64,000 nt of DNA, from NCBI GenBank assembly GCA_024734555.1, contig JANPWX010000026.1, forward strand, positions 1,182,783-1,246,782. Direction: 5' to 3'. Numbering within the stretch: position 1 is the first letter of the stretch; every line of letters begins with the position of its first letter. A model generated the notes under the pieces. It was not told the DNA's origin. It did no database searches and saw only the letters and a list, made by a program, of their open reading frames with translations. This document shows, one piece after another, positions 26,920-39,228 of this stretch. The DNA is from Trochalopteron elliotii (taxonomy: Eukaryota; Chordata; Aves; Passeriformes; Leiothrichidae). The translations under genes were made by a program, and so were the position numbers.

Positions 26920-27973
26920 GACCTGGTTTTCATAGCAAGGGGGCTGCAGGAGTGGCTTCATGTCCAACACCGCCAATGTCAGCTGGCTCCAGGATGGACT
27001 CACTGCTGACCAAGGCTGACCCAATCAGAAATGGTGCTAACCCCTGTGATAAGATATTTAGGAAAGAAGAAAAGTTATTGTGCAGATATAACTGCACTAA
27101 GCTAAGGGCAGAATGAAAATAAGTGAGAGGAACAGCTCTGTGGACACCAATGTCTGTGCAGGAGAGGGAGGAGGTGTTCCAGGTGCCCCAGCAGAAGTTC
27201 TCCTGCAGCCTGTGGTGAAAACCATGATGAAGCAGCTTTGCCCCCCGTGGAGGACCACGGGGGTGCAGAGGTGAATCTGCAGCCCATGAAGGAGACCCAC
27301 ACCAAAGCAGGTGGATGCCTGAAAGGAGGCTGGCAGGGACCTGCAGACCCACGGAGAAAGGAACCCATGCTGGAGCAGGTTTCCTGATGGGACTTGTGAC
27401 GCTTTGGGGAACCCATGTTGGAGCAGTCTGTGCCTTTTGAAGGACTGCATCCTGTGGAAGAGTGACCCGTGTTACAACAGCAGCACTATGTGAAGAATTG
27501 TTGCAGAAGGGATGGATTCAGGCTGGAGAACGTCATGAAGAACTGTCTTCGAGGGGAGAGGCCCCATGCTGGAGCAGGGGAAGGGCTTCTCTCCCTGAGA
27601 AGTGGCAGGAACAGTGTGTGATGAACCAACCAAAACCCTCACTCGCCATCTCCCTGCACTGCTGGGGTGGAACAAGTAGAACTCGGGAAAGGAGGGAGGA
27701 GTAGGGGAAAGGTGTTTTTAAGGTGTTACTTTACTTCTGGTTATCTTGCTCTGATTTTGTTAGCAATATGTTCGGTTAATATCTCTAATTCTAGTCTGTT
27801 TTGCCTGTGCCATTATTTGGCACAGACTGGCCAAATCACAGGTGAGTGATCTCTCTCCCAGTCCTTAACTCATGAACTTTTCATTATATTTTCTCCCTCC
27901 TGTCCACTTGTGGAGGGCAGTGATAGAACAGCTTTGGTGGGTGCTGCCATCTAGCCAGGGTCAACCCACTACT
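26920..27973 (+). mobile_element. Avian ERV-type LTR-like element (solo), sense
   Basis: This ~1.05-kb GC-richer block begins near gcatgacctggttttcatag and ends near gccagggtcaacccactact. I recognise the ordered landmarks of an abundant bird LTR family: a TATA-like gatatttagg at about 27050, a central part built from diverged copies of a cccatgctggagcag motif (about 27367, 27411 and 27562), then gtgatgaaccaacc, aaggtgtttttaaggtgtta, gtctgttttgcctgtg, ggtgagtgatctctc and the ending tcaacccact. The family label (ERVL or other) is uncertain. There is no internal viral coding sequence on either side, so it reads as a solo LTR. ORFs on both strands here are artefacts of the repeat. It lies in the same orientation as FSTL5. 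Confidence 0.75.
27242..27263. repeat. Short GC-rich hairpin inside the LTR
   Basis: CCCCCGTGG and CCACGGGGG are separated by agga. It belongs to the LTR-like element around it. Confidence 0.85.
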
Positions 27974-28040
27974 GTTTTAAACATTAGTATACAGTGATGT
28001 ATTCCCAGCTGAGGAAGCGTAACACTGGTATACAGCAATA

Positions 28041-28065
28041 AAAGAAAGAAAGAAAGAAAGAAAAA
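28041..28065. repeat. (AAAG)n microsatellite
   Basis: About six tandem AAAG units lie ~70 bases after the end of the LTR-like element at 26920-27973. Confidence 0.95.
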
Positions 28066-29448
28066 CTCTTTCTCACATTGGGCTTTAGTGTAAAATCAAA
28101 TCGCAATATTCGTACACTATTAGATTCCTTTTAAATTGGCCCCAGTTAGATTGGCTAAATATTAAATTTTGTATCCATGTTTCTTTTCAATAGCCATATT
28201 TTAAAACATCCTTAAAACTTTTATTCCTATACTTTGTGTGGTAGAAAAACAAGTTCAGAATAAATTATCCCCTTTTAGGACTGGGAAAATATATCAGTAT
28301 TTTAAACTCTTTCTTCTTCATTGCTTACTTTTTTCTAACTATGTTTTCAGTTGTCATTTTGAACCGTGATAATTTTACTAAGTGTGTGATGTGCAGTGGG
28401 AGCACAAATTGGTATTTTTTAGATAAAACTATATTTAATTAAATAGTACTATACCTTTTTTCTTTTTTTTCTTTTACAGTAGCCACTGTTGTGATTTTAT
28501 GTTACCAAGATGTCAGGTTAAACAACCCATCTGTACTTCCTGTGAACCATGGCTTTTGTAATCTTGCAGTGCAAATATTTGCCATCACTATATCTAAGCA
28601 ATTTATTAGCATTTATTATCCTGATCAGTTTAATTTTTTTTATTTGAAATCTTTTGAGGGAGGCATGGTAGGAAGCATTGTTCTGTTTTTATGTGTATTT
28701 GGTTTAGATGTATTTGACTTGGCTTTCTTTAGCAGCCTTTCATTTTAAGAATTTCTTAACTGGAATGCTCTGTGATTTCATCTCCATTGTTTGTAAAGCA
28801 AAATAGCAATAAGAAAGTCCTCTTACTTTGTCAACTTACTGAAATATGCCATGCTTACCTTAAAATGCCTTCAGTAAGGTGACTGCTAGATCACAGTAGT
28901 TGCTATGACATGTTATTTTTTCTCTTATAATTGCTGGTGGGATCACATAAGTAGTCCAGCTGAGGGCATTGTATTTGTTCCTGATAAGTGATTCCATGGT
29001 AAATCATACCAGACAAGAACACTATATCCATCAGAATACTCAAACCCCTTCAACCATGAGCTAAGGGAATGTGATGTCTCTCAGTTTCAGATTTTTTTTT
29101 CCATTATGAAGAAAACCCAAACCAGCAGCATTAGTAACAACAACAAAAATCCCCAGCCTCCTTTCAAAAAAATGAGGCTAAAGGATAGGATATCTATTGT
29201 AGACATTAAAGGTTTTGTTATTTGTGCCTCAGCCTGACACAAAAAAAATGGAGAGCTTAACAACAGCCTAATGAAAAGATGTCTAATTACATCTTTTTTC
29301 ATATTGTTATGCATTGATACAACTACAGTTAAATAACCATCGTGTTAAGGACATGGAAGCTTAATGCCTAAAACATACCATTCAAAACAAAGCTCTTCCA
29401 AACTTTACTAATACAAAAATGCTGCTATTTGACTTCATTAAAATTGCT

Positions 29449-29680
29449 CACAGAAACATAGAATGGTTTGGCCTTGAACGTATCTTAAAGATCAGCAACC
29501 CCCTGCCTTCTCTTCTGTGGGCTGAAGAATCCCAAGTCTCTCAGCCTGTCTTCATTGGAGAGGTGCTTCAGTCCGCTGAGCATCCTGTGGCCCTCCCCTG
29601 AGCTCACTCCAGCAGGTCCATGTACCTATGCTGGGGATCCCAGAGCTGAACACAGTACTGGAGGTGAGGCCTTGTGAGAT
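29449..29680 (-). mobile_element. CR1 LINE fragment with an internal deletion, antisense
   Basis: The 3' terminus (cagaaacatagaatggtttgg and aagatcagcaaccccctgcc) joins directly to a segment that normally lies about 300 bases further into the element (ctgaagaatcccaagtctctcagcctgtcttcat, then cagagctgaacacagtactgg). Recalled CR1 structure therefore implies an internal deletion at about 29506. No reading frame survives. Confidence 0.87.
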
Positions 29681-31818
29681 ATGAGAGATGAGTAAGACAT
29701 TTTTGTTTCACTTGATATGTCTTCTTTATTTTTTTGTAGTTTTTAAGTTTTCATTTAATGTACTTCGTGAACTATGCTCAACTGCATATATACTATTTAT
29801 ATAAATGAATGCTGTATAAACAATGCAGTGTATGAACAGTATGTTTATGTGAACTAAGTTTAATAACAATAAATATTTTTATAATATTGCATAATATTAA
29901 TAGCATCTGCATTATGTTCATGCTCAGTTCTATCAAACAACTTTATGGAATTGAATTCGCCTGCCTAATGCATTCTAAGAAAATAGTATTTGAAGTAAGA
30001 AAACTCCAACAAGCTTATTCTGTGCCCCTTCTTTCAAACAAAAATTATTATTAATTTTATTTGATGTGTCGCTTGTAACTCTGGTTATGTAACCTGGAAT
30101 AAGCAGCCTATAATTCAACTCTATTTTCTAGGGACAAGTAAGGCCTATCACTCTCTTGAGGCATCAGTGGAATTTTTATTTCACTAATGTTTCATGAAAA
30201 TGCCATTACTTCCTATTACTATTACCTGAGGGTTATTGTCATACATCAATGCAAGTCATAAAGCACTAATACTACATCATCATAATAGAATTTATTCAAC
30301 TTGTTGCTATATGTGTCATTATTTGGTATTGCATAGTTTGATGCTGCAATTCTGAAATTAATAGTACCTACTGCATTGCAATAAGCTGATCCCCAAAATT
30401 CTAAAGGACTAATTCCACTGCAACCAATGGTTAGTGGTATTTTTGTAAAGGTCTGTGAAACCATTGCATTGGTCAGTCTGACTTTCCATAAAAAGCTCAC
30501 CTATTTATTCATTGTTCTTTCATGCCTACTTTAAGTGAGGCATGAGTAAAGCATGCCTTTCAAAGAAATTACTGAATCTTCAAATGTTTTCTATACCTTT
30601 GTATATTCAAAAACTTCTTTTGATGGTTTATTATTAGCAGTTAGTAAAGAACAGAGCTTACAATTTGGATACATTTGTCTTGTTTTGCCAGTGACTGCTT
30701 CCTGGGACCTGCTCCATCATTAGATGGAATAAGTTCAAACTCACTGGCTTGGCACAAGGAAAGATTTGCAAGGCATTATTTGAAGTTTATTATTCATAAC
30801 AAAACCTATTTTATTTTTGTTTACTTGTATCAGTCTAAGACAGGGAATAAAAATAGATGTCACATATATATATATAAAGGAACTATAATTAAAAATACAA
30901 TATTATCAATTAAATTAGAACTTCAGCTATTTACTGGATTGTTGTTTCAGCTCTCTGCAACCTTTTTTTTTAAGCTAATTGTTTCCAACATGAATGCCAA
31001 GAGACAATAACTAAAAGTCTTTACAGTACATTGCCTACTGCACAGTAGGAAAGCTGTAACAAATTGTTAGTATATCTGTGGAGTATATAGCTGCACTTCA
31101 TAATTCATTTTGAAAAATAACGTGAAACTCATTAATCAAATACTGAGTTAATCCTGAATTTTGTAGGATTCAGTAGAAGAAATTACGATCCTAATTTTAC
31201 TTTTTAGTTTCCTAAATGTCACACAGTAGGTAATATGATATAACCTTTCATCAAATCTCTTGTTTAAATGAATGTATTCCTCAAACATAGAGTGGAATAC
31301 TTTACAAAAGGGCAGCTGCAATTGATTAATATTCATATAATGAACTTCTCTTTTGCTTTGTTGCACTACCTTATCTGCCCTTATAAGATGAATGGTAGAA
31401 ACAACCTGTTTGTAACCTAGCAATGTCTCACCATACTGGTTTTAATCAATACTGGTAGATATACTACAGTTTTACCCATAATTATGTCTTAATGCACACT
31501 AAATATTACTTGCATTCTTGTTTTGTAAGAACATAATTGATTTTTATGCTGTTCTGTCTATACTGCCTAATAGTCATTCTTCCTGTAGATTTTCCTCCAT
31601 CTGTACAAAAATTTGCCAACAGGAAAAATAAGATCTGAATGAGCCTCAGACAGACCGAATAATAAAAAAAGCAAAATACATTATGTGGTTTTAGAAAATT
31701 AAACTTAAAACCACCTCTGAAATGAAAAAGGAAAAATGAGAAGATAGAGGTTGTAGGCAAATTACTTCCATTAGTGTCATTGGGAATTCTGTGGCTAAGA
31801 TCTGTGTGTAGTAGCTTG

Positions 31819-31912
31819 TGGGTTTTTTTTTTGTTGTTATTTTTTTATTGTTGTTGTTTTGTTTTGTTGGGGGGTTTTGTTGTTTTTTTTTTTTTGTTTT
31901 GTTTTTTTTTTA
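31819..31912. repeat. T/G-rich low-complexity tract
   Basis: About 95 bases consist almost only of T and G on the plus strand (ttg and ttttg units and T runs, with one run of six G). ORFs crossing it encode only low-complexity chains. Confidence 0.93.
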
Positions 31913-32259
31913 AATACTGTATCCTTGAATCTCCAGGGGTAATTCAAAATGCTAAAGTGTTGCTTCTTGGAGATGTCTTTCCCCCTTCTTTGCCTATTCA
32001 AATTTAGAGTGTTCTCAGATAATTGCAAAATAAATATATACGTACTGAATACGATTCTGAGCTATATCAAATAAGTATATTCATCTGCAGCACCTCACTG
32101 ACTGTTACTTTGTTAATTCATTTCTTTCTTGGTAGGCTTGGAGAAACTATATCTTATGCTGTCTATGCATGGGAAAGTAATAGTACACTGAGTGTCTGAG
32201 CATGTAAAGTTTAATGCAACATATGCACAAATAGCAGTAATTACTTCTGTGAAGTCATT

Positions 32260-32320
32260 ATTTATGTAGCTCCTCCTACTTAGCCAGGAAGAGCTGCAGC
32301 CTGGATTTAGCTACATAAAT
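32260..32320. repeat. Inverted repeat, 12-bp arms with an inner stem
   Basis: ATTTATGTAGCT (32260-32271) pairs with AGCTACATAAAT (32309-32320). Inside the 37-base spacer a second stem, CCAGG (32284-32288) with CCTGG (32300-32304), encloses an 11-base loop. Confidence 0.85.
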
Positions 32321-32939
32321 TGGCTTGTAAAATCTTCAGTAGATAAGTGGTTTTGTTCATAGTAGTACATGTTTTAATGCAAAAGTGTACACTTCTGCTG
32401 CTTAAACCATGCATTAAGCATCTTAATGCTTAAAGTGTTATAAAAACAGCAACGCTGCACAGCAGTATAAAATTGGTAGAACATTTTTCTGTCGTATCAT
32501 GAAACTGCCTATAAATTCTGAATGTATTTGGTCTGTCATCAAAAAACAAAGTATGAAGACACCATATTAAAGAAGCTGTAGTTACACTGTATTTCTGGAA
32601 GAGTGAGCTGCCTAGGAAATCTGTGCAGAGTAACCTTCTGTGCATGTTCTATTGGGATTTTTTTCCTGTTCAGCACAGAACTGCGACCAGTTCTAGAACA
32701 ATTGATGATAATGTGGTGTATAGATAGAAGGGTAACAGCCAATGGAAGAATTAATCCTTAAATCAGCATATAGATTTTATTAGATTTTATTTTCATCGTG
32801 GAAAATTGACAAGATTTAGAAAACAGGCCTTTCTCTGCTTCAGTAAAATGAAGGAATGTATATTTGGCCTTTCACAACAGTTTCATTGGGCCTGTAGAGT
32901 CATTAGGATTCCTCTTGGACGAGGTCTTACACTGGAAAC

Positions 32940-32957
32940 AAAAAAAAAAAAAAAAAA
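32940..32957. repeat. Poly-A tract
   Basis: 18 consecutive A. No processed pseudogene was recognised upstream. Confidence 0.95.
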
Positions 32958-35900
32958 GAAAATGTTATAGTACTACTAAACCCCAATAATTTAGTGAAAT
33001 AAGAATCCTTGAAATTAAAAATAAAACCATAAACTGCTACTCAGCTGCCTTTCAACTGCAAGAGTAATCAGGGCTTATAGGTCCTTTTGGGTGCTTATTT
33101 GTCTTGGGAGCTACCTGCAGCCTCCTGCACGCAGGTCTTTTTACACTAGGCTGCATTGTTTTGGGAATGTGTCTATATGGATCATGAACAATCCTACCAG
33201 AAGGAATTGTTGCTTTGAAAATGTACTAATCTGACCAACTCTGCCTATCTTAAAAAAGAAATGTTATTTCCTAGAATGCAGTACACAGTGTGTACGTTTG
33301 GGGTGAACAGTGTTACTGTGTCATTAGCAGGAAGCTGCTTCAATTCAGCTGGTCCTGAAGAAACCGTGGGATTTAGACAGTAACTGCAGCCCAGAACTGT
33401 TTCACCTTGAGGGCAAAGGCTTTGTCTGCTCTGCTTTACATGATCCAAGGCTGCCTTTAAGAATAATATATGCCCTTGCAACCATCTAGGTTATTTGCTT
33501 TTGTATCAGACAGGCCTAAAGAGAAAAACCTGTGAATCTTTGTATAGAACTTCTTGTGTCCACTTTTTGTCCATAGAAATCACCCAGTTTTTAAAAACCT
33601 GGTCTAGAGGTAGTTTTCCTTCAGACTATGTAGACATAGACTAGATGATGTTGAACTTTTCTTATCTTTGTTTCTTCTCTGCTTCCCCTTTGTTTTAAGG
33701 GGTTGCAGTCTGCATGCAGAGATGAACAACTACTTCAGAATCACCTTCCTGGGTCTGCCATGATTGTTCTTCATGTTCCTTAGGGACCTAAATCAGCAAA
33801 CCAAGAACCAAGTCGGTGTACTTCACAGTTTATGCTTCTTGCCTCTGTGGGTGGGCTTTTCTTGGTTTGCTTTTGGTTTTAATGACAACCATTTCACTCT
33901 TGAATTGAGGCTCCCCAAATACTGTTGGGTTGCTTTCGTATAGATTCATGAATTCAAGACTTCATCATGTTTTCACCACAGGCCTGTAAGGCTTACTCTT
34001 AAGGCTGTAATATTTAGTAATATTCCTGGGAACATCATTAATTCTGAAAACTTCAACAGCTTTATATATTACCTTATTTTTGCCTAGCAACCTTGCTTCA
34101 CATCTTGTTTCCTTCACACAATCTTATATTCATGTGATGCCTTAATCAATACCAGAACAACCTGTGGCATATTATTTTCTCAGAAGTTGCTGCTATAAAT
34201 GGTGGCAATCTCTAAGAAGACTGGACTGTGTATGTGGAATACCAGTTCAAGAATCCTGCTGCAAACATTAAACTAAAAAGCTTTCTGCAGTAAATAGTGT
34301 TCTGACTAGAGAAAAAGGAAAATGGTTCACTTTTTGCACATTCTTTCTTCCTTACCATAGTAAGCAAGGCCTTGCTTAGTGCTGCTTAATGGAACAGCTT
34401 TACAAATGTAAATGCCATTGCTTCTGCTTTGCGTGCATTTTTAGTTTAAATTGCAATTGTACTGCAGTTGCTAAGAGTCTGCTGAAGTCTGATTCTGTGA
34501 AACTTCTTTTGAAACACAAATGTTCAGCCTAATGTCACTGATCAAATTGGGTCTGAGAATAGTTTACCAGATTGCTTTGTGCAGTATATGTGCTTGTACT
34601 CCCTGGCTGTGACCATGCTGCTATTTCACCCATGAATGAAAAGTTTCTGTACATTTGTAATTCAGATTTCTTGTATTTCAAGTTGTATTAATGTAAGTGA
34701 ATATATTGTTAATTCAGCTACTATAGCTTGTACATGCTTTAACCATAACTATTCTGGTACCTCTCTTAATGAAATGTTTTCTTTAATAAAAATGATACTA
34801 TTATTATCATTATTATCTATATAGTACCCCTACTGCAGAATTAGCCATAGGAGTAATGAACAAAAATCTGATCTCTGCATTTTAACTATATTTTATTATA
34901 TGTCTGATGGTAACTTCATTATAAAATGTTAGAAAAGCAAGCAAGTTTGCATTCCCTTTTTCATCAGCTTCTGTAATTAATGGTGTATGTTTATTAAATT
35001 ATTTAAATGTTTGTCACATGTCAAGGACAATCTACCATATGCTTTATACTAATTAGTACTTTGTTTGCTTTAGGAATTTGATTAATTCAGCAGCTACTTT
35101 TTAAATAGAGCCAGCATAGCAAAGGAGGCTTTGTCTGAGTTTCCCAAAGACAAAATAAGGCTCCTCTTCTTTCTCAGTAGCCCACTCTGGCAGACACATG
35201 CCCAGATCCTCAGCAGATGATTCAGGCAGAGCCATAATTGGGATTTTATATGAAATACAGTTATGTAGTTTGTCTTTTAAAAAACATGGAATTAAGTGGC
35301 AGTCAGAATGTTCCTGTGTGCAACATTCAAGGTTTATAAACAGTAATTTTCTTTCAAAAAGGGAAAAACCAAACAAAATTCACATGATATATATATTTAA
35401 ATGAGGCTAAGAAACGAGCTTTACTGTTTCTTATGTGGTTGATGTGTTTTCTTAGACCTAGAATGTCATCTACCTTTACAGGTCAGCTCTGGTCTTTCTT
35501 ACAAATAGCACTGTACCCTCTTGGTAAATAAAGAGTCCCTTTGACCATTCTTCTCAACACCCCTTATTGCTAATATGAAGCCCTTCTAAATAAGACTTGG
35601 TACTATACCAGCCTTATTTAGCAAACATGGCATTTCTGAATAATGATGATATCAAATATTTTAAGAGATGTTGATAGTGTTTGTGTATTAAGACAAAAAA
35701 AACCCTAGCACTAGAAAAGGAGCTTTTATACCTTTGAAAAGCATTTGTGTGTATTTAAATAAGTTTATTTGCAGAGCCTCATTTGATTTATATTGGAAAT
35801 AGTTTATAACTTATGATTTGTAACAATAGTAATTTTTATGGTCAACCATCTGTGGTTTTTTCCAGTTCACAAACATAACAGAAAGTCTGACATTGTCTCC

Positions 35901-36173
35901 ACGAAAGGTTTGCTTTAAATTCAGCCTTTTTGGGCACACAGGAAAGGTTTCTTTATAGTTCTAATATGTTCTGCATCGATACATTTCATCAGGCTGATAC
36001 ACTGTAATACAACACAAAGCCATAAAATGCCACGCAACCTGTCTGATTAATTTGTTTGGAGTGTTAAATTCAAAAGCATTTTGCTATATTGAAGCTGATA
36101 AAAATATCCTAGAATGCAAAATGGTTCTATTTACAGATGGCTCATGTCAATAGGTGCCATCATAGCATTGTAG

Positions 36174-36219
36174 TTCATGTAATCATTCTGGACATAAATA
36201 ACCAAAATGATTACATGAA
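36174..36219. repeat. Inverted repeat, 14-bp perfect arms
   Basis: TTCATGTAATCATT (36174-36187) pairs with AATGATTACATGAA (36206-36219). After one mismatch the stem continues for 3 more pairs (TGG/CCA), leaving a 9-base loop (36192-36200 with edges). Confidence 0.9.
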
Positions 36220-38919
36220 TGAAGTGATATATAAATGTGTGTGTGTATATAAAATTTCTGTTAAAATTTATTTATATATAATTTTTGATTGTTAACACGT
36301 TAGGTAAAAATATTTTGTTTATATATCATAATGCAATACAGAAGAAAAATAACAGAAATGTGTGATTGTGGGTTTATAAAGTCCTCCACACAAATGTTTA
36401 TAGAGAAGTACGTTTTACTTAATACCATGATGCTTACATATTGACATACTTTCTAATAGTATATGGGTAGAATTTTGTTATTTTCAGTCCAACTAGCATT
36501 AAAAGCCTAGCACACTGCACAAATGCAGGTGGAAATAAATGCCATTATGAACAATTAATTTACTGGAAGTTAAAAAAGTTCATTTACCTCTCTCACATTC
36601 CAACACCCTCAATTTTTTATTTGTTTGTGTGTTTCCCATCTGGATGAGCAGTTCCTATTTCCCTGAGCATCTGAAATTAATTTTCCAAAGTTATAGGCGC
36701 TTGTAGACTTGGCTCACTAGCATAATTCATTGCTTCTTAGTGATTTTCTGCAGAAAATATTTCACATAATTTATCTTTCAATATTAGGGAGGAATCTGCA
36801 TTTAATTCACCTGCAGTATAAACTTGTCTGCATTTTTTAACTTTGTGTTTTCTGTTGAAAAGTGTGATCTAGCAAGATTTCTCTAGGCAGAAAGCTGTCT
36901 TCTGAGTTCAGAGATGCTACACCCAGTCTAATCGCTGGTTAATTTTGAAATGACTTGAGGTGAAGAGACTTTTTCTTTCTATGTGGATGCTCTTTGCTGC
37001 TACCAAGCATTTTAGCCCAAGGAATATCACACTGAGGTTGGTCTATGAACTGCTAAGTGTTTTCTTTCTAGTTTGAATGGCAGCTTAAAATTAAAATTTG
37101 AATATTTTGAGAAAGCTAAGCCATGAAAATTTGCTCCAAAGTCTTCAGCTGAAATTAAAGAAAATAAAGATACTAGAAAAGAATAGGTCTGACAAGATAT
37201 TTTCAGTTAATTCCTCCTTTCCTTGAAATCTTAACACATTTCATTACTTAAAAAAAAACCACAGCATTTTTTTTTAATTTGAAAATTTCATCTAAATAAT
37301 TTTGTTTCTATTCTAAACTTTAGCAAGTTTGTTGCACTCTCTTCTTCCTAAAAAGTAGTTCTTATCCTAATTAGTGTTTCTCTTCTCCTTTGATATCAAT
37401 ATTTGACTTTGAATATTGCTTTCCTGCAAGGTTACTCTGATCTAGTAATCAATCCTTGGATTAAGTCTTTAGTATCCATTGCAGCTTTGCTGGTAAAAAA
37501 TTCCATTCTTCTGATTTCAAATTAAAGAAAGGAGAAGACCAGTGAGTTTTGTGGAACTGAACAATGTCTGTGGAGCCCATAAAATTGCACTATCTGAATG
37601 CTAACACAACTTGGCTACATCTTGACTTTAAATCTTGGTGGTTGGTTGATATTTTAATAAACACAGACTTCTTATCACGGGCAAGATTTCTCTGAGTTTA
37701 CACTGGCCTATTAAAGGCTAAGTTTCACTCCATGACTTCTAAAGATATGTAAAATAAAAATTAAAAGCAAGTTTTCCTTTAGAAGACTAGAAGAAAGTAC
37801 TAGACACCTACACCAAATGCTGACAGTAGTGTAAAATGAAACATGAAAGAAATTAAGTAATGCTAAAACTATTGCTTTAAATTTAGTATAGCATGAAAAT
37901 CAGAATGGCATGAAAATTGATGATGGTAAATTCAGCCCATCATATCCAGTATTTCAGGAAATACCATTTGTTGTGTTTAGGAAATACTACAAATGTATCT
38001 AGTACATCACATTTTACTGATAATGGATTTTTTAAAATAAATTTTTAATCTTACTAGCGTTTCCATTGTAGTCATGGAGAAATTTTAAAACATATTTTCC
38101 AGATACATACAAGTTTTTGTATACTTACTTGTTTGAAAAAGAAACAAGAAAAGAGTCATTGACTTAGATTTGTAAAATTGGGTTGCAGGGAGCAACTAAA
38201 ATATTGTATCACTGGCCATATTATTTATTATTTCAGAAAATTAAAGCAGTTGGAGCAATATGTTTTAGTTGTTTGAGGATAAGATGGTCTTGTGCTGAAG
38301 TTGTGGTAACTAAACATCTCTATGTCCCTGTGAATTAGAAAATATTAACAGACATACTGATAAAGGACGTGTTGGTGTAGAAGTACTAACTTCTTTCTAT
38401 AGATTCTATGTCTGGATACCTTTAAGACTAAACAAACCTGTTATAAGCACAATAATAACAAATCCTTGGTGGATATAGGTAAAACAAAACAATACAATTA
38501 GTACTGAAGGGTTATCAATACACTCTCTTTGCTATCAAAACCTAAAATGCTCAAAAATGCCCATTAAAAATTGCAGCAAAAGAAAAAAGTGATGTAATTT
38601 CCTTTTCTTGTTAAAATTATAAACGAAAAGCTGTCTTGTAATGGAACATAATTTAGAAGTGTTTTGCATTTAGCCTATTTCTAATGCTATTTTTACTGGC
38701 ATAAAGTTATATAGCAGCAAATATTTGAAGAATTGCAATATCCAAAGTAAAGAGCATTTTTTTTAGCAAATATTGCGTAAAATCAAAGTTTGAAATTTTG
38801 GGGACAGATTACTGCCTTGAGTAAATTTTTATGTTCTAAAATTACTTCAGGGGACAAATCCCAGTTTTACAGGGACATGTGCAGTTAAATTATGATCATC
38901 TCCCAAGACAGAAGTCAAA

Positions 38920-39000
38920 TGACAGACACCGCAGAGCCCCATTGGGTAATGTGTTCCAGCACTTAATCCCAGTCGTTGTGGGAGTGGGAAAAAAAAAAGT
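38920..39000 (-). mobile_element. Possible old CR1 fragment, antisense
   Basis: The segment attgggtaatgtgttccagc followed by acttaatcccagtcgttgtg resembles the common antisense CR1 stretch around cctgttccagtgcttgacca. Similarity is short and diverged, so this is only a suggestion. Confidence 0.3.
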
Positions 39001-39194
39001 GATAAATGCTAGGAGAGTTTAAAATTTGATTATATAAGACTCTTTAGGCATCAGGCAAAGCATAGTTGATTTTACTTTGGATCAGGATGGAGATGGAACT
39101 ACACTGTCTCATTAGGATCATGTATGTCTATGATTTTATGATTTTTGTGATAAGTAATTCTGCAATTAATACATTTTTTTGCTTTTAATTGCAG

Positions 39195-39228
39195 CAGGAA
39201 AACAATCATGAAAGCTCAAGAAATAAAG
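39195..39228 (+). CDS. FSTL5: FSTL5 second coding exon (microexon)
   Basis: This 34-nt exon is preceded by a T-rich tract and gcag and followed by the consensus donor gtaagt at 39229. Read in phase 0 from the previous exon it gives QENNHESSRNK plus one base (G), so it leaves phase 1 and the next codon begins with G, most likely Gly. This continues RLRHK exactly as the FSTL5 N-terminal region does (recalled form QEKNQESSRVKG). It is a short, charged, probably flexible linker between the signal-peptide region and the Kazal domain. The acceptor is tandem (gcagcag): using the first AG gives an exon start at 39195, the second gives 39198 and drops one Gln without shifting frame. The remaining exons are not found in this window, so the gene is partial here. 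Confidence 0.9.

Noticed and set aside
27097..27450. Overlapping minus-strand ORFs of 104-140 codons
   Set aside because: They are antisense to the LTR-like element; the length comes from its GC-rich repeated motif.
31034..31049. 7-bp inverted repeat CCTACTG/CAGTAGG
   Set aside because: Within chance expectation and has no context.
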